Source: Ceriagrion tenellum (taxonomy: Eukaryota; Arthropoda; Insecta; Odonata; Coenagrionidae). From it: DNA of 64,000 bases. The notes under the pieces were generated by a model that made no database searches, was not told the origin of the DNA, and was given only the letters and a program-made list of their open reading frames with translations. The stretch is from assembly GCA_963169105.1 (NCBI GenBank), contig OY720633.1, positions 160,533,780 to 160,597,779 on the forward strand, read 5' to 3'. This document shows, one piece after another, positions 24,601-37,700 of this stretch. Each line of letters opens with the position of its first letter. The first letter of the stretch is position 1. The translations under genes and the position numbers were made by a program.

Positions 24601-24939
24601 ACCGGATAGAACTAAAGTTAAAGCTCTGCCCATTGGGTGAATGTATTCATCATCGGTTTTCTTAGCAGGATCTTGAAACTTACCTACAATTTCTCCTTTT
24701 TTGCCCGCAGTTCTTAGAAAAATACAAAAGTCCTATACTTCGAGGGGGATAAAGAACGATAAGCTAAAGCGCTTTTGTTATGATGCCATGCTGACTAAAG
24801 TTTAGACTGGCATAAAGTACTTGAACGTGCTCCTTCAAGACAGCTTTACATGATTGGTAGTCAAAAGAATGTACCTAGAAGCTCTTCTCCAAGTTACAAA
24901 CCAAAGAAATCAATATCTCTGCACAATTTCCTTACTTGG

Positions 24940-25300
24940 CTCGCCTCACTTCCCACCCCTCCACATACTACCGAAGAGACTTCCCTCGTCCTCCTAGTCT
25001 TTTCTGCATATCCATAATTCTGTCATCTACCGCGACCCTCAATACCCACAAAATTCATTCACAAAATCCAATTACTCTGGCTTCCTAATCTGCCCAGCAA
25101 TATCCTTACCCCATCTTTCATACCTCTCCAATAGTCTGGATATCACACAAACTCTATTCCTCCACAGAGCCATATTTCCAACGCCTCCAGCCACCTTTCA
25201 TCCTCTTTCAAAGTATACGTTTCAGGACCTCAACGGTGCATTCAAGACTCTTACACACCTCTTCTATGCATCTTTACTCAGGATTCCCATCATAGCAGAT
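24940..25300 (-). mobile_element. LINE C-terminal fragment
   Basis: On the minus strand, broken frames read in order like the C-terminus of an endonuclease/RT LINE: ETYTLKEDERWLEALEIW (about 25180-25235; compare the common ETWTLKK-RLEAFEMW motif), a GNWIGHI-like SNWIL piece (about 25060), and a basic RRTR stretch near 24990. Stops occur throughout. The plus strand is correspondingly pyrimidine-rich. I cannot assign it to one of the other LINE families in the window. Confidence 0.55.
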
Positions 25301-28300
25301 ACTGCGTTAGTCAACGCGTCTTTTTGCAGAATAAACTATTCTCGTGTCTTTCCGTAGTATACATCGATTATCGTCGAAAATGCAGCAGCTAGTTACTGAA
25401 TTCTTACACACATTATAGCTTATACACTCCGATCCAGTATATTCTTGGCTTCTTTTCCAAAGGAAATGCCATGCTGTACTTTTACTTTTAGTTTTCATCC
25501 TATATTTCCTGAAGCATATCACACCACAAATGCGATCTCTTTTATAAATGACTAACTTATGATGATTATCTGCTTATCTGACTCCATCTGCTCTCCTTGG
25601 ACCAGTTTTCCGCATGATCTTACGTCTCTTCTGTAATTTCCAAGGCACGAATGAGAAAGTCATTGTGACAACGGTAAATACGCCTTATTCCTCGACTCTT
25701 CGACCCCAATCCTCAATCAACTATCATAACTTGAGCAAGTCATATTCAGTTTCATGCGATTCGCCATCTCTCCGGTCCAAGTTCTGTATTTTTGTTCTCA
25801 GTAAGTTCCTGTTCTAATGAGTATTCCAATTTTTATTATTAGTAGTGAAATTACCATCTGAACTCTGCAGGAAAATGCTAGCGGCCATAAGTACGAGGAT
25901 GACCCTTTTATGATTATTCAAAGAGTATCGACCATCGGTATGAGGTTTGTTAACCCTCATCATTTCAATCAGGCGTCCTCCTAATCGCCTAGTATATCTG
26001 AAGAAGTTGCCACCGGAATAATTTATTGATTGATCGTCATATTCTATAACAATGGTTAAAAATGGTGAAAAATTCAAAGGTTCTTACAGTGTTACTAATA
26101 TCGGGATAGGCATGGAAATTTCTTATGGACCGTAAGATTTATACTTAGGCCTTAGTAAGGGCCTTGGAATTGCAATCTTCAACACACACGCATTAGAAAA
26201 TCTTTGATTTCATGGTGAAATATCTCCCATAGGTTATAAAATACGCATTCGTGTATTCGGTAATTCCAATGACCAGAGTTGGTGATTTTTAGGATTAGTG
26301 ATAAACTCGAATTTAGCGAAGCAAATGCGAATATGTTACAGAAAGTTTACTCTATTATTAATGATGCCATAAATACTAGAAAATCTACGATTGGCAGACA
26401 TGACGCACTTTGGTTAGCGTGAAACGCAGTGTCTCACTCCATTATTCGTACCGCTCGGTTGGTATTTTCACCAGTAAGAAATTTCCAAGATAGATGTCAA
26501 TTTCAACATCAGATTAATAGGGTGTAGTTACAGAAAATGGAGCTACGTACGAAAGTACAATGGTATGCACTGTAACACACAGAACAAAAGACTTCACAGG
26601 CAGTCTTTACGTCAACGATAGAATCGTTTACATGATTCAGCTTTCAAAGCATTTATTTCATTGGTTAGTAATCGGCATAGGTTTTCAAAATAAGATTACA
26701 AAGGTTGATAACGAAGTTTGGCGAATTTAGGTGACGTCGGAATCGAATTACCGAATGGTAGACGCTACATGGTGCTGCCGCGAACACCAAGAGCTCAATA
26801 GGAGGATGTACCTCGTCATCTGCTGGAGCAAGATTATCCCTCGGCCACGATCGGCATCAACAATGCACGAATGTAATCAAATGGTGGCAGACACAATAGA
26901 AGCGCATTTTGACTACATCCGAAGTAGGCTATCCAGGTGGGCGTTTTTACCGGAATGGCTGCTCTCATCTTTCATGCAGGATGCCCGCGTCGGTTCGTGT
27001 TTTTACACGGAGTTGTAGGCCTCGATGGCGAAGGCAAAATCCTTCAATTACATATCCTGTGATGCAACCTACTTTCAGGAATCAATTCCTGTTGATTATC
27101 GATCTCGTTTATTCGCTTAGAGTGCGCTACCAGCTCTGACTACAGTACCGATCGGAGCAGGAAGGCAGTGAGTAGAAAACCTGCCCTCTAGGTGATCACG
27201 GCCTGATCCAAGGAACTCTGGGAGAGAAAGCACAGATTAAACGTAAGAGGCAAGGTCAATTCGTTTTTCGACCATTTTATCATGCCATGATCGCGTGCGT
27301 CAATTGCAATATTATACTGAGATGCGAGTCCAACCTCGTACAATGTGAGAAAGACAAGCTGCAACGACCTCATACGGGGTAAAAACACAGAAACCATTGC
27401 GCTAGGAATGAGCTTTTATAAAGATAGCGAAGATAAATAATATAATTTTTGAAAAAAAAAGAAATTATTGAGGATTATTCGTAATTTATTTATGGAATTT
27501 ACCAATAGGTCACAAAATTTTACACTCAAAATGCTTCAATAATATAAAGAGCTAAAATAAACTTTCATAATGCTAAAGCCTTAATATATATATGCAAAAA
27601 AAACAACTCTCTTCCTACAACTCACTTGCGGGTATTGAAGCGGGTCGGCAGTTACCTGGTAATACGAAATAATTTCGGCCAATGCCCTAAATAAACTCCA
27701 AGCTTATCAGCAACCACAGGATGGTCATAGGCTATGGCTATAGGCACACTTTTACCTTCCTTCGAGAAGTTCCTTTACCCACTCAACGCATGAAATTCGA
27801 GATACAGAGCCCTACAACTACAAAAGAGGTTATTCAACGGATTGAGTGTCCTGCAGAATGCATTACCCTGGAAATGAGATACACAGGAATAAATCCTGCG
27901 CTGGTAATCATCAGATGGAGAGAATGAATAAATTCGGTGGAAAGGTTGAGCCAGAGTTTTCCCGAAGAACTGAAATACGCCTGTGGTACACGTCATTGGC
28001 ACGACGGATAATGCAGAAGAGGGGAACATAGACTGAGAGGGCAGGGAAGGAGGTACTCGTGACGAAGGCGCTCATTATATGTTTTCATCACCAATCGCGA
28101 GCATCTCCCCTCGCTACTCAATCTAAAAACGGAGCGTTTTCGAAGATGTTTAAGTTTACGAGACGGCGGTGACCAGCTCACTTCATAAAAGACTGAACTC
28201 ATTCCCTCGGCCCCAAGCCATCAACCCGACCTGCGCGTTTGGGTTCATCTATATTTATACATGCCAATATATATTGTGGGGTCGTGGCTTACCGCTAGTC

Positions 28301-29274
28301 TCTCCTCTCCACGTAGCTTCTTCCCTCATCATGCTTTTTAGCCGAAAGCTCCCTCCCGGCTGCCAGACTGACTCGGGGAGAAGGGCGTTCGGCGAATGGG
28401 AAGCAGACCGAAAAACGGCGGGACTGAATGACGCATAACCAAGGAAGAAGGGATGGCGAGGAAGCAGCTAGTCTGGGGTGTGATTGAGCGCGGTGGGGAG
28501 ACTGAACGGGGGTCGCAAAAAGATGAGGGTAGAAAGCACTTTGAAGAGGAGAGACAAACATCTAAAACACCGCGATTTAATTTCAAAGTTGGATAGGCAA
28601 GAGAATATTTATTCACTTCATTTCAAGCCTGATCCATATTCAGGAAGAAAATAGAATATTCCAAGCGTATTCTAAACAAATTCAAGAAAAAGCAACCCTC
28701 CCCTATCGATGGAGATGAGAAAAAATCCCAAGGAGAACGGAAGATTTTAAACATTACCAATGAATGACACATTAAATTATGCAATTGCGATGAGAATGAT
28801 CTCAAGCCTACTGCTTCCTGCATCGAAAAGGATGGCGTATTTTTACGACATACCATGAAACCGATAAATTCGACTGTTGGCTAGGTCATCAATAAAACAA
28901 TACAAAGGGGTCAAACCTCAATTTATCAAAACCTTTGACGCAGCAAGAGCAATGAGATGTTGATAACTAATGATGATGGACCATGGTTCAAAGTTATTCA
29001 ATGTAAAAAGTGATTATTCACAGCAATCGTGACTTGTACTTCATTTTAGGCTGTTTTTACTCCTTTGATTAGTCAGCAAAAATTGAAGCAGCAAAAAAGA
29101 CCTTAAAGGACACCATTGTTAGGTATGAGTTTCACAATTAGAACTTTTAGAAACTCCTATGGGAGAAAACAAGTCCATGGCATTTTTTCAACTCAAATGT
29201 CTTAAGTTATAAAATAAACCATCACTTTTGATGTGCAGAGCAAAAACAAACCGTATTTCACCAGAATCATATCG
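25301..29274. other. unassigned AT-rich sequence
   Basis: No gene is recognised. The frame at 26731-27018 (95 residues, CysTrp-containing, plus) and the overlapping short frames at 27721-28616 show no domain. A moderately GC-rich patch lies at 28180-28560. Confidence 0.4.
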
Positions 29275-29572
29275 GATAGGATAGGATATTTGGGGGAGGT
29301 GACTGACGGCTAAGGTGATTTGCGCCATAGGGGATAGGTAAGGGAGGAAGGGTGGATAGAAACCCGGCGTAGGCATTAGCCTACTCTTAACGAAAGACGC
29401 CAAGGGGACCACGGCTTAACGTCTCATCCGACAGACGGAGTACTCCACTTGAAGTGTCCTCTACAAGACACTCAAGTAGGGACCTCTGAAAAACATCCGC
29501 CTCTTCAGGGATTTGAACCCTGGCCGCCTGTGTGGTAGGCGAGTACTATAGCCACCACACCAACCCGATCCC
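29275..29572 (-). mobile_element. tRNA-derived SINE, family B (with conserved-domain-like body)
   Basis: Read on the minus strand from 29572, the head is tRNA-like: GGTTGGTGTGGTGGCTATAG then GGCCAGGGTTCAAATCCC (B box near 29507-29518). The body contains an 11-bp hairpin (ACTTGAAGTGTC against GACACTCAAGT) and the string GGATGAGACGTTAAGCCG (about 29413-29430). This resembles a central motif shared by several animal SINE families; I recall that similarity but cannot verify which named domain it is. The 3' end is a TATCC-type simple repeat. The flanking 7-mers CATATCG at 29268-29274 and 29573-29579 are a plausible target duplication, though the right one lies in a tandem repeat. It is unlike family A. 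Confidence 0.75.
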
Positions 29573-29634
29573 CATATCGCTACTATATCTATCATATCAC
29601 TACTATATACTATCATATCGCTACTAGTATAATA
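29573..29634. repeat. three-copy ~20-bp tandem repeat
   Basis: Three imperfect units begin at 29573, 29593 and 29614, each starting CATATC(A/G)CTACTA. It abuts the head of the family B SINE, which may have inserted into it. Confidence 0.75.
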
Positions 29635-29739
29635 CATATTTTAATATCATTTCATATCAGAAAAACAGTTATTTGCTGTACGAAGAACAGTTGGCAGCTT
29701 AAAAAAACAGGATGGAATGAGAAAGATGCCAAAGAAAGG

Positions 29740-30375
29740 GAGGAATAAGACGAGGATGTGATTCGTCGCCCATGATATTCAACAGTCATTAAAAAATGCA
29801 ACGAGTGGGATAAAGATAAAATAAAAAACTACTGATAATAAAGGCGAAGAAACAATCATGATTTTAAGGATGTCACGATTTACCAACGCTTGGCTGATGA
29901 GATAAAACCTGGAACCTGGCAGAGAATAAAGTGTCTCACGAGAATGCCGAAACGAATGGAAGATATTACAAAGAAAAATATGTTGAAGATTATCGTAAAG
30001 AAAACAATAATAATGCTATTTGGAAAGAATGGAGCACACAAAGTCACCATGAGATTTGAAAACCAAACGCTGGAACAAATAGACGTATTTTAGTATCAAA
30101 GAAGTAAGAAACCAGCGATGAAAGACGCAAAAAGGACGAGCAGAATTACCCACATAAAGAAGGTTTTCTATCGAAAAAGCCTCCTGAGAGCTAGCAACAC
30201 AAAATTGAAGTTTAGAAAGCACTATATTTTAACATAGTGTAGAAGAAGAAGTGTTTTATAAAAACTTCGCGATGCGAAAGGTACAATCGGGCACATTCTT
30301 AGAAATAGCACCTTCAAGAGTATCATACGATCAAATTGTAAAATACCAGGGACACGTCAAGCTAATAATAATACG
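29740..30375 (+). mobile_element. non-LTR retrotransposon RT relic with internal deletions
   Basis: Frames read in order like the second half of a LINE RT. IRRGCDSSPMIFN (about 29742-29780) matches the usual (V/I)RQGC-LSP-LFN motif. KIIVKKTIIMLFGKNG and FENQTLEQIDVF (29980-30090) match the region after the catalytic box. ITHIKKVFYRKSLLRASN (30145-30200) matches the IAQAKKAF segment. GTIGHILRNSTFKSIIRS (30278-30331) matches the C-terminal GHILRH motif. The YADD region itself is missing between the first and second pieces, so a deletion removed the catalytic box. Confidence 0.7.
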
Positions 30376-33095
30376 AACTTATTTACAAAGAGAATTTAGT
30401 AGGAACGAAATGATTCACAAAAAAATGTAGAGAGAAACTGGAGCGAACCACTTCCTAGATTTATGACTGCTACCGTTGAAATTACGAGATTGCGAGATTA
30501 CAAGACAACCAAACGATTGAGTCTCGTGACAGGAAACGGAATCTTTTTCCACGAAACCAAAATTTATATCAAGGCTGAATGCAATTACATTCATTAAAAA
30601 ATAGTAAGGTATCAAAATATTAAGGTATGAAAACGTAAGGTATCAAATATGACTTGTTTCCACGAGTATAAGTTGATGGTTGAAAGAATATTTTACAAAA
30701 GGAGTTCGCTAAAATCGATGATTAGACTTGAGCACGTCTTTCGATACAATGCAAGTTATGATCTTTTATGGGAAAGTCATTCCTTCGGAAATCCATCAAA
30801 TGTTTCTACCTCTGCACCAATTAAGCCAACAGTGGGGCAAAATGTCCTTATTCTTGGCATAAAATCCAATTTACTGAACAAAACCAATGCCAAATGCAAA
30901 TTCTAACCAACTATTGGTAAGGTATGAATATACTATGGGTAAACTGAAAGGAGCGCGACATTTATGATAGGAAGTATCAACAGTAATCAGCTCAGGCGAC
31001 CGCTCCAGCCCGGTACGTAAATGTGTGGCGTGCAACAAACTTTTAGCTAACCATAAATATGTTTATATCATCTTATAGGAACCTGCTTTATCATTTTATG
31101 TGCTCTTAAAATACCACTGACTATTTTAATGTGAGGTATGACCAGGTGCCTCTAAAATGCGTAATATTTTCGGGATGAATTAATTATGTGAAGGTATTAT
31201 TTTTTAATAAGGTCATACCACTCTTTTGAATAGTCAATACGACTATGTATTTCAGCAAAACGAATAAAAGCTGCGTCTATTAATATTGCGGCAATTTAAT
31301 TACAGGAGTATAATGCATGTAGAGTGCCAATGGACCGTGTCACACCAGTCAATATTCAATAAATCATATCTTCTGAGAAAACACCCGCTAAGACTTATAT
31401 CTCATCTGATAAGGTTACTTAACATAATGATATATTTCAAAATAGATAAGTAGACTGGGAGGATGAAAGTCCCACTCGCAAGCCGTACATATAAAGAACG
31501 GAGGTGGCAATCAATCGCCCGCGTCAGTGAAAGATGAAAGGAAGCTATTTGAACATTTTTGATTTAGATTCAGAAAGTACGAAGGATTTTTAAGAAATAC
31601 GAAGACCAAATTTAAGTAAACATTTAAGTTTTATCACCTGTTTAAATGAAAGAACTACAGTACAAGTTCAAGCAGTTGGAACGCATAATGTTTATATTTG
31701 CTTAGGATAGCGAAAGGTAGCAATATTGTGGCAACAAAAACAGTTACGGAGAAGGAAACGCTAAAAATAAGAAAGAGAAACATTGGGGATATACACTGAG
31801 TACTGGAGAGAGAGCACACGATTTTTGAATGGCTAATGGCAAAACATAAGAGTGAATTCAATGGTTGTAACTTATCACGCAAGGAGTATGGGCGTTGATT
31901 GGAGGATATTGAGAAGTTTGAATTTTCAAGGAGGGAAAAGGAAGCCTGGATAAAAGGGTAAACAAACGAAGGAATTTGGATATGGTGAGAGGAGAGGAAA
32001 GGACTGAGTGGAAAATTCTAAAAAGAATGCGTAGTCGATTGAACTAAATGGTGCAATGTTGAAAGATGCCCCACGTGAGGGAATGTTTACTTTGAAAGAA
32101 GAGATGGAGAGTGAATGTTGAAAGATGCTTTTGAGACGACTTCGAGGAAGTATATATCATGGGCAGCGTAATAAGACAATCATGGACAAAAAAAGACAAC
32201 AAACAATTGTTTCCAAATGAATTCTGAATGTGGTGAAGCACGTCTCATTACTTACTTTAACGTGACAGGAGGGATAAAACACGGCGCACAAACATATCAA
32301 TATCCTTTCCTGCAAAGAAGTTTTCTCAAGGTACGATTCTTGGAGTACATGACTCTACCAATATACAAAGTGATATCTCGGCTGAAATTACTTTGAATGA
32401 AATCCAGACAGCAAGACGACATGCAGTAAATAACCACTCGACCATTCTTTTTCCAACGTTTTGTAAAAAATAAATTTTGACCATTGTTACACGACAAAAA
32501 AGATGTCCAAGAATATGGAATAGAAGCTAACTACATGACCTATTTGCCAAACAGAGCATCTTCACTCTCAAGCGTTTGAAAGCGCACCTCTCATAAAAGT
32601 AAAAATAAACACACAGGAAAGAGCGCGTGCGGCGGGATAATGATGAATAAAAACACACACCCACTGACGAGTTACGACAAGGTTATTCCAGGAACGAAGA
32701 ATTCACCATTTTACAAGGTAGCCCATGTTTAGATGACGGCATTCGCTAAAAGAGAAGCCGCGAGGGGCTATGATAACAGAAATATTTCCAAGATTCAGCG
32801 AAAAAAAGAAAAAATGTAGACAATGGAATCGGAGGAGGAAAACTCACGTGGCTGGGCCAAATATTCGGTAAAGGAGAGCGAAGTGGGGGGGGCGAGGTGG
32901 GAGGGAATTTCTCTGAATGGAATGGGGAAAATGGGCGAAGGGAGGGGGGGTGGGGAGTAAATAATGGCCAGCGACTCGGGCCAGAATAGAATTAGAAACG
33001 GAGGAGAGGGTGGGTGGAAATGAGGGTGTGGAGGGGGAAGAGGCGAAGGTGCGAGTGTTTCCCCAGGATGCGGAGGCGACGGCGGCAGTTGGTGA
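30376..33095. other. unassigned AT-rich sequence ending in a G-rich tract
   Basis: No gene is recognised. The plus strand at 32878-33060 is strongly G-rich with several runs of four or more G, giving G-quadruplex potential; frames there are low complexity. Confidence 0.45.
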
Positions 33096-33160
33096 GCGTA
33101 AAAAAAGAACGGACGGCGGAGGACTCACACGCGGACGACGACACGAGTCTCAACTATAGA
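33096..33160 (+). repeat. dispersed direct repeat, copy 1
   Basis: GCGTAAAAAAAGAACGGACG followed by GGACGACGAC and an ACGAGTC-like end recurs at 34730-34790 in the same orientation with several mismatches. The second copy starts directly after a MITE terminus. It is probably a fragment of an unnamed repeat. Confidence 0.7.
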
Positions 33161-33517
33161 GTGTACCACATTTAGATGACAGGATGGGCGAACACTGATG
33201 CCAAACATAGCTTCCGTGCGTTAACCTGTAGGTTGCCTAGGAGACCACTTCTGTTACTGCGATAAATTTCAATGATTCACTTTAAGGAGAAATATTTGGA
33301 TATTGGAGGACTCCTAGATGTGTAGTTAGCGCACTGCAACGCACGATATGAATTTTCCTGTTGCTATTGGCAAAATTGTACCTCCAGTCGCATGAAGATT
33401 TACATAGGAAACGAATCTTCACTCGAGCCCATACTGTCAATTACATGTGGAGCGCTCTGTAACAGCCTCTCGTCCCTCCGCTTCAACCGTTGCACATCTT
33501 CGCGAAGGTACACCTTA

Positions 33518-34260
33518 GGGCTGGATTACGATCAAAGTTACCAAATGTGATGGAAACGAACGGTGGCGTGACTTATTTGTCGGGTTCCCGTCAAGATGGA
33601 GTGCATTACGACTGACGGGATTATCAGCGTCAATTATTGACGGGTTTTTATAAAATAAACTGTAAACAGTTGCGAAGTGGCTGTTTATTTTTATTTTTTC
33701 AAATTAAGATATCAATGAACCAAAAAAATACCGACTAATACAGCTTCATGAAGGCTAATCATACATCACTCTAAAGTTAAAAAAGTAAGAATGATAGATA
33801 ATTGTAACAACTTTGGCCTTGACTCCTTGGAATATATCCATGACCGAAAAAACAACTCTGTAATTAACTACAAGATTTTTATTTCAACTCCAATCCAGTT
33901 TAAGCACATAAGTGTCACTCTCAAGGTAAATAATGGCTGCCGACACATAACATTAGGGATTGCCCTAAATATTACTCGTATATAAAAACCGAGTGGATTA
34001 ACACGAAGTTGTGTTTTTTCGATTAAGATGGATAATCTGGTAATAAAAATTTGTGAAAATGCAAAAAATAGCTCTCCTACAATTGGCTAAGGCTGGCGTG
34101 GCGTGACAGAAAAGTCAAGATTTGAATGTTCGCTCATCGTCCGTTGACGGCGCCGTCGATGTCTGGCCATCATAATAGGCTCGATTGCATAAGAATCGAC
34201 CAACTTCGCGAACGCTACCGTTCGTTTCCGTCAAGCCAGACGTTGATCGTAATCCCGCCC
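33518..34260. mobile_element. MITE-like element 1 with ~55-bp inverted ends and TA duplication
   Basis: The left end GGGCTGGATTACGATCAAAG (33518-33537) is the reverse complement of 34241-34260 with two mismatches. The similarity continues after a short gap into GGAAACGAACGGTGGCG (about 33558-33574 against 34205-34221). TA dinucleotides flank both ends (33516-33517 and 34261-34262), suggesting a TA target as used by Tc1/mariner-like transposons. The 743-bp interior has no transposase and only short frames, so it would be non-autonomous. Confidence 0.72.
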
Positions 34261-34263
34261 TAA

Positions 34264-34726
34264 AGCCTGGTTTACACGAGTCAAGGAGGCGGTAATGTAG
34301 AACGGAAAGATTAAATAGTCTACTTGGAACGTGTAAACAGTTCCGGTAAAGTACCGACTTGCGCCATGTAGCGCGGGAAATCAAGCGGTTATTCGTGGTG
34401 GATAATTGGCTTGTCTGTTACCCCTACTACCGATTTTATTACTTGATCGTCTACCTGACGAGCGATTTTCCCAATTCAAACAGATAAGTAGGGGGTCGAG
34501 AAGGGAGGTCAGTTTTGCAGTCCCATCAGATGTTCGTATATTTACTAGATTTGCTTCCTTTTGCTGTGCAGTTTGTGAATGACGAAGAGGTCAGAAGAAG
34601 AGACTATCCGGTTGACGGAGCTCTGTTGTGACTGATTGAGCGCTTGTGAAAGAAGAGTAGAGCAAAACCATGGAGGTGCGGAGGCAACTTGACCCGCAGA
34701 TACCCAGAACCCGTATAAACCAGGTT
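34264..34726. mobile_element. MITE-like element 2 with CCTGGTTTACACG ends
   Basis: The left end AGCCTGGTTTACACGAG (34264-34280) mirrors the right end, whose reverse complement reads AACCTGGTTTATACGGG (34710-34726). TAA flanks both ends (34261-34263, 34727-34729), the 3-bp TWA target expected of PIF/Harbinger-type elements. The superfamily assignment is inferred from target size only. It directly abuts MITE 1. Short frames on both strands (for example minus 34545-34994) run across its border and are not genes. Confidence 0.65.
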
Positions 34727-34729
34727 TAA

Positions 34730-34790
34730 GCGTAAAAAAGAACGGACGTCGGTGGATTCGTAAGTGGACGACGACGCAAGTCCAAACTAA
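34730..34790 (+). repeat. dispersed direct repeat, copy 2
   Basis: This repeats 33096-33160 (GCGTAAAAAAGAACGGACG, then GGACGACGACGCAAGTC) and starts at the first base after the presumed TAA duplication of MITE 2. Confidence 0.7.
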
Positions 34791-37700
34791 CGGCCACTCT
34801 CCCACCGTTCCGTCCGGCGCACACCTTCGCGGCGCATAAGCTTTACGGAAGAAGGCGCAAAAAAAGGAGACGCGGTTGTAATAACTTCCGACGCATTGCG
34901 CAGCTCTAAAATGAATTCTTTTGCGTCGCAAGGGGGCACAAGACGATCCTCTCTGGTTGCAAAAAGAGTCGCCATTCCACGGTTCTATTTCCACGCTCGG
35001 AGAGGACCAAAAAGAAGGAGGGGCAAAGTTTTAAAGGGGAGGGGGTCGAGGGAATTGGATGGGGGAGGTGAGGGGCGAGGAGGGAATGGGAAAATGCGAC
35101 AGGATTGGCGGAAGGGATGCGAGGGAGAAACAAGGGGAAGCGTGGGATGGGGCACCTGGAGGGCAGGCTCTGCCAAACTACACCTCCCTCCTCCATCGCT
35201 TTCCGAAAGACAAACCCACAAGAGTCACAACCTATTTTCAATCACGTGATACAACTTATAACTATTTTAAATATACATGCAATATTTTGGAGAGTCATTT
35301 TCTTCATTTTCCACAATCTATTTTCCACAATCAAACTAATCTATGTCCTGAGTTCTAAAAAAAAACACTACAGCGGAACTCAAACCCGCGAGCGGGAGAA
35401 AACTTGAACCCGTCGCCACCGGCGTCGACGAACTTACTGCCCAAGAAGAACATTGTTACGTGAAATAAGTAGTATTGTCGCAGTCCTTGCCGAAGGACCG
35501 ACATCACACTAATCGACACTAACCAGTATCATTGATACGTAGTCAGATTACGAAATGAAATTATGATTCTCGGAAGTAGGCTTGGATTTTTTACATAACC
35601 TCAGTAAAACTAACCAAAATCGATGTTGAATTGTGGAGTAATTATATAAGTAAATATATAGTGCTACTTCATCTTTATCCAGAAAGGCTGGCAGCCGAAG
35701 CGACTCGTCGAATACCCAAGGGAAATCAATTGGCGGAATGGGCACAACTACAGGAACCCAATCATTATTCAGCGACAGCTTGGTATCACAGTCGCCGAAG
35801 TTCTACGCAGGGGACAACCCAAAGGGACGAATGTGTGGGTGGTCAAGTTCCACCGAAAACTTCCCAGTTTCGCTATCTAAAATCACGACCTGAACTTCGA
35901 GTGAATCCGAAACCAACGGGCTCTATCGATTAAGGCACGCCTCGTCCTCAATAGATTGGATAGGAACCGAAAAAAACACAGACTACGTGTGCCAGAGTCT
36001 TCGAAACCCAAGTAATGCGCCATAATTTAGTTCTTTCATTCATTTCAATTTCGGATTTTATTAAGTATATTCGCGCGAAAACGCAGCTATACCATCGAAT
36101 ATTAGGCGAGTAGGTATACTCTTTGAAGGCCATACTGAGGTTATGCAAATCGCTACCAGGACACTTTGAATAGTCCAGCATTGAAGAAAAAATTTGATGG
36201 CAAATTAACTGCAACCATTTTCATGACGATGCATATAGTGAAACAAGAGGTGATAGAGGAGTTCTTCCCATGACGAATCCACAGACACCTCTCATAATTG
36301 ACTCTGACGCAGCAATAGCGAGTCTCCACTAACTGAAACGTACTCCATCATTCAATACGACCCTACCTTGAAAATTAATTGGTCATCATCATGCACGATG
36401 TGTCATGTTTTAGCCACGATGGGTGAAGCTATCGAGAGGCAGATATGCCAATAACGATTCCAATAACGCCACTTCTGGGTGCTGAAAGGTCAGCGCAGTT
36501 AACTGAAAGTGGAAAAATTTTTGAATATTTACTCGCTCAAATATTTCCTCATCCCGATGGATGTAACTTACATTAATGTACAATGTACATGCCTAAAAGT
36601 TAGCATCTTCAATTCATTCCGCGAACCCTACACTTCGAATTTAATTAAATTTCAATACACTATTTTACTTTTAATCATATTTTCTTACGATATCCGTTTC
36701 ATTCGCCTTGAAGCAAGGTTTAACATACGAAACTCTACAGAAGCACGAGGAGGATAATTATTACATTAGAGCCTACCTAGATGCAAGACGCCGGACCGAT
36801 AATTAGACGCGGTTTCAAAATGAATTGCCAGGCGCTTCCTCTTTACTTAGCAAGGCAATTCGGAGCCACTAGACCAGCCACAGAAGAAGATTCTGCACAG
36901 AAAGCATCTTCTATTTTGCCTCAAGCCGAGCAGGTTACTCAAACTAAGGCTATTATTGTCGAAGAATGTAATTTTAACATTTATTAACGTTTGTCACAGG
37001 ATTCAACCGTACAGTAAGTCGGCCGATCCTAAAATACAACTTCAAGAATTATATTCATCATCATTAAGTCACACTGGACTCCAGCAATTTTGAAGTTCAG
37101 CGACGCTGAGCTCTCTGATGTTACAAAATATACAAATGACACACATTCGAAGAATGTTGCAGCATCAAGGGAAGTACTGAGAACACTTCTATTATTAACC
37201 GGGATCTGCTGTGGGGCGGTGAAGTTGATTGATGCAATGGGAAGGAGGCTTTTTTCGTTTATCGCCCGAAAAAATTAATTTTTAAGTCAAATGATATATT
37301 GTTTCCTATTCCAGATGGGACATATTTCAAAATATCTTTTTCCAATTGCATTTCTGAAAAGCAGAGACTAATGCCTATTTGAAAAGGGTGATAAACGTAA
37401 CTAGTCATACCAATTACGTCCGTTTCATTGCTGTCATTTCCACGCCTAACCCATTCTGGTCCCACAACCTTTCAAGTTTTGATGACCGGTTGCAACCCGC
37501 CGCGACCGAAAGTCAAAGCACAGACCTTCTTACGATCTCATCTGTTGGATTTACATCACGATCTCAAGAAAAATGGGCGAAAATCTTATCTAAATGTTTG
37601 TGTAGCCTCCAATGTTACCATTACCATCGATAAAAACTATAAAACCCTCGAACGATAATTTGGCTTGTCTAGTTTTTTTCAGCTTTTACTACAGGAAGTT

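Noticed and set aside
29500..29575. Possible true tRNA gene on the minus strand
   Set aside because: It has A- and B-box-like strings but no acceptor stem closing at the right distance, and it continues into a SINE body.
34545..35249. Frames of 111-149 residues on both strands
   Set aside because: They cross the MITE 2 border or lie in a G-rich tract; translations are low complexity and mutually overlapping.
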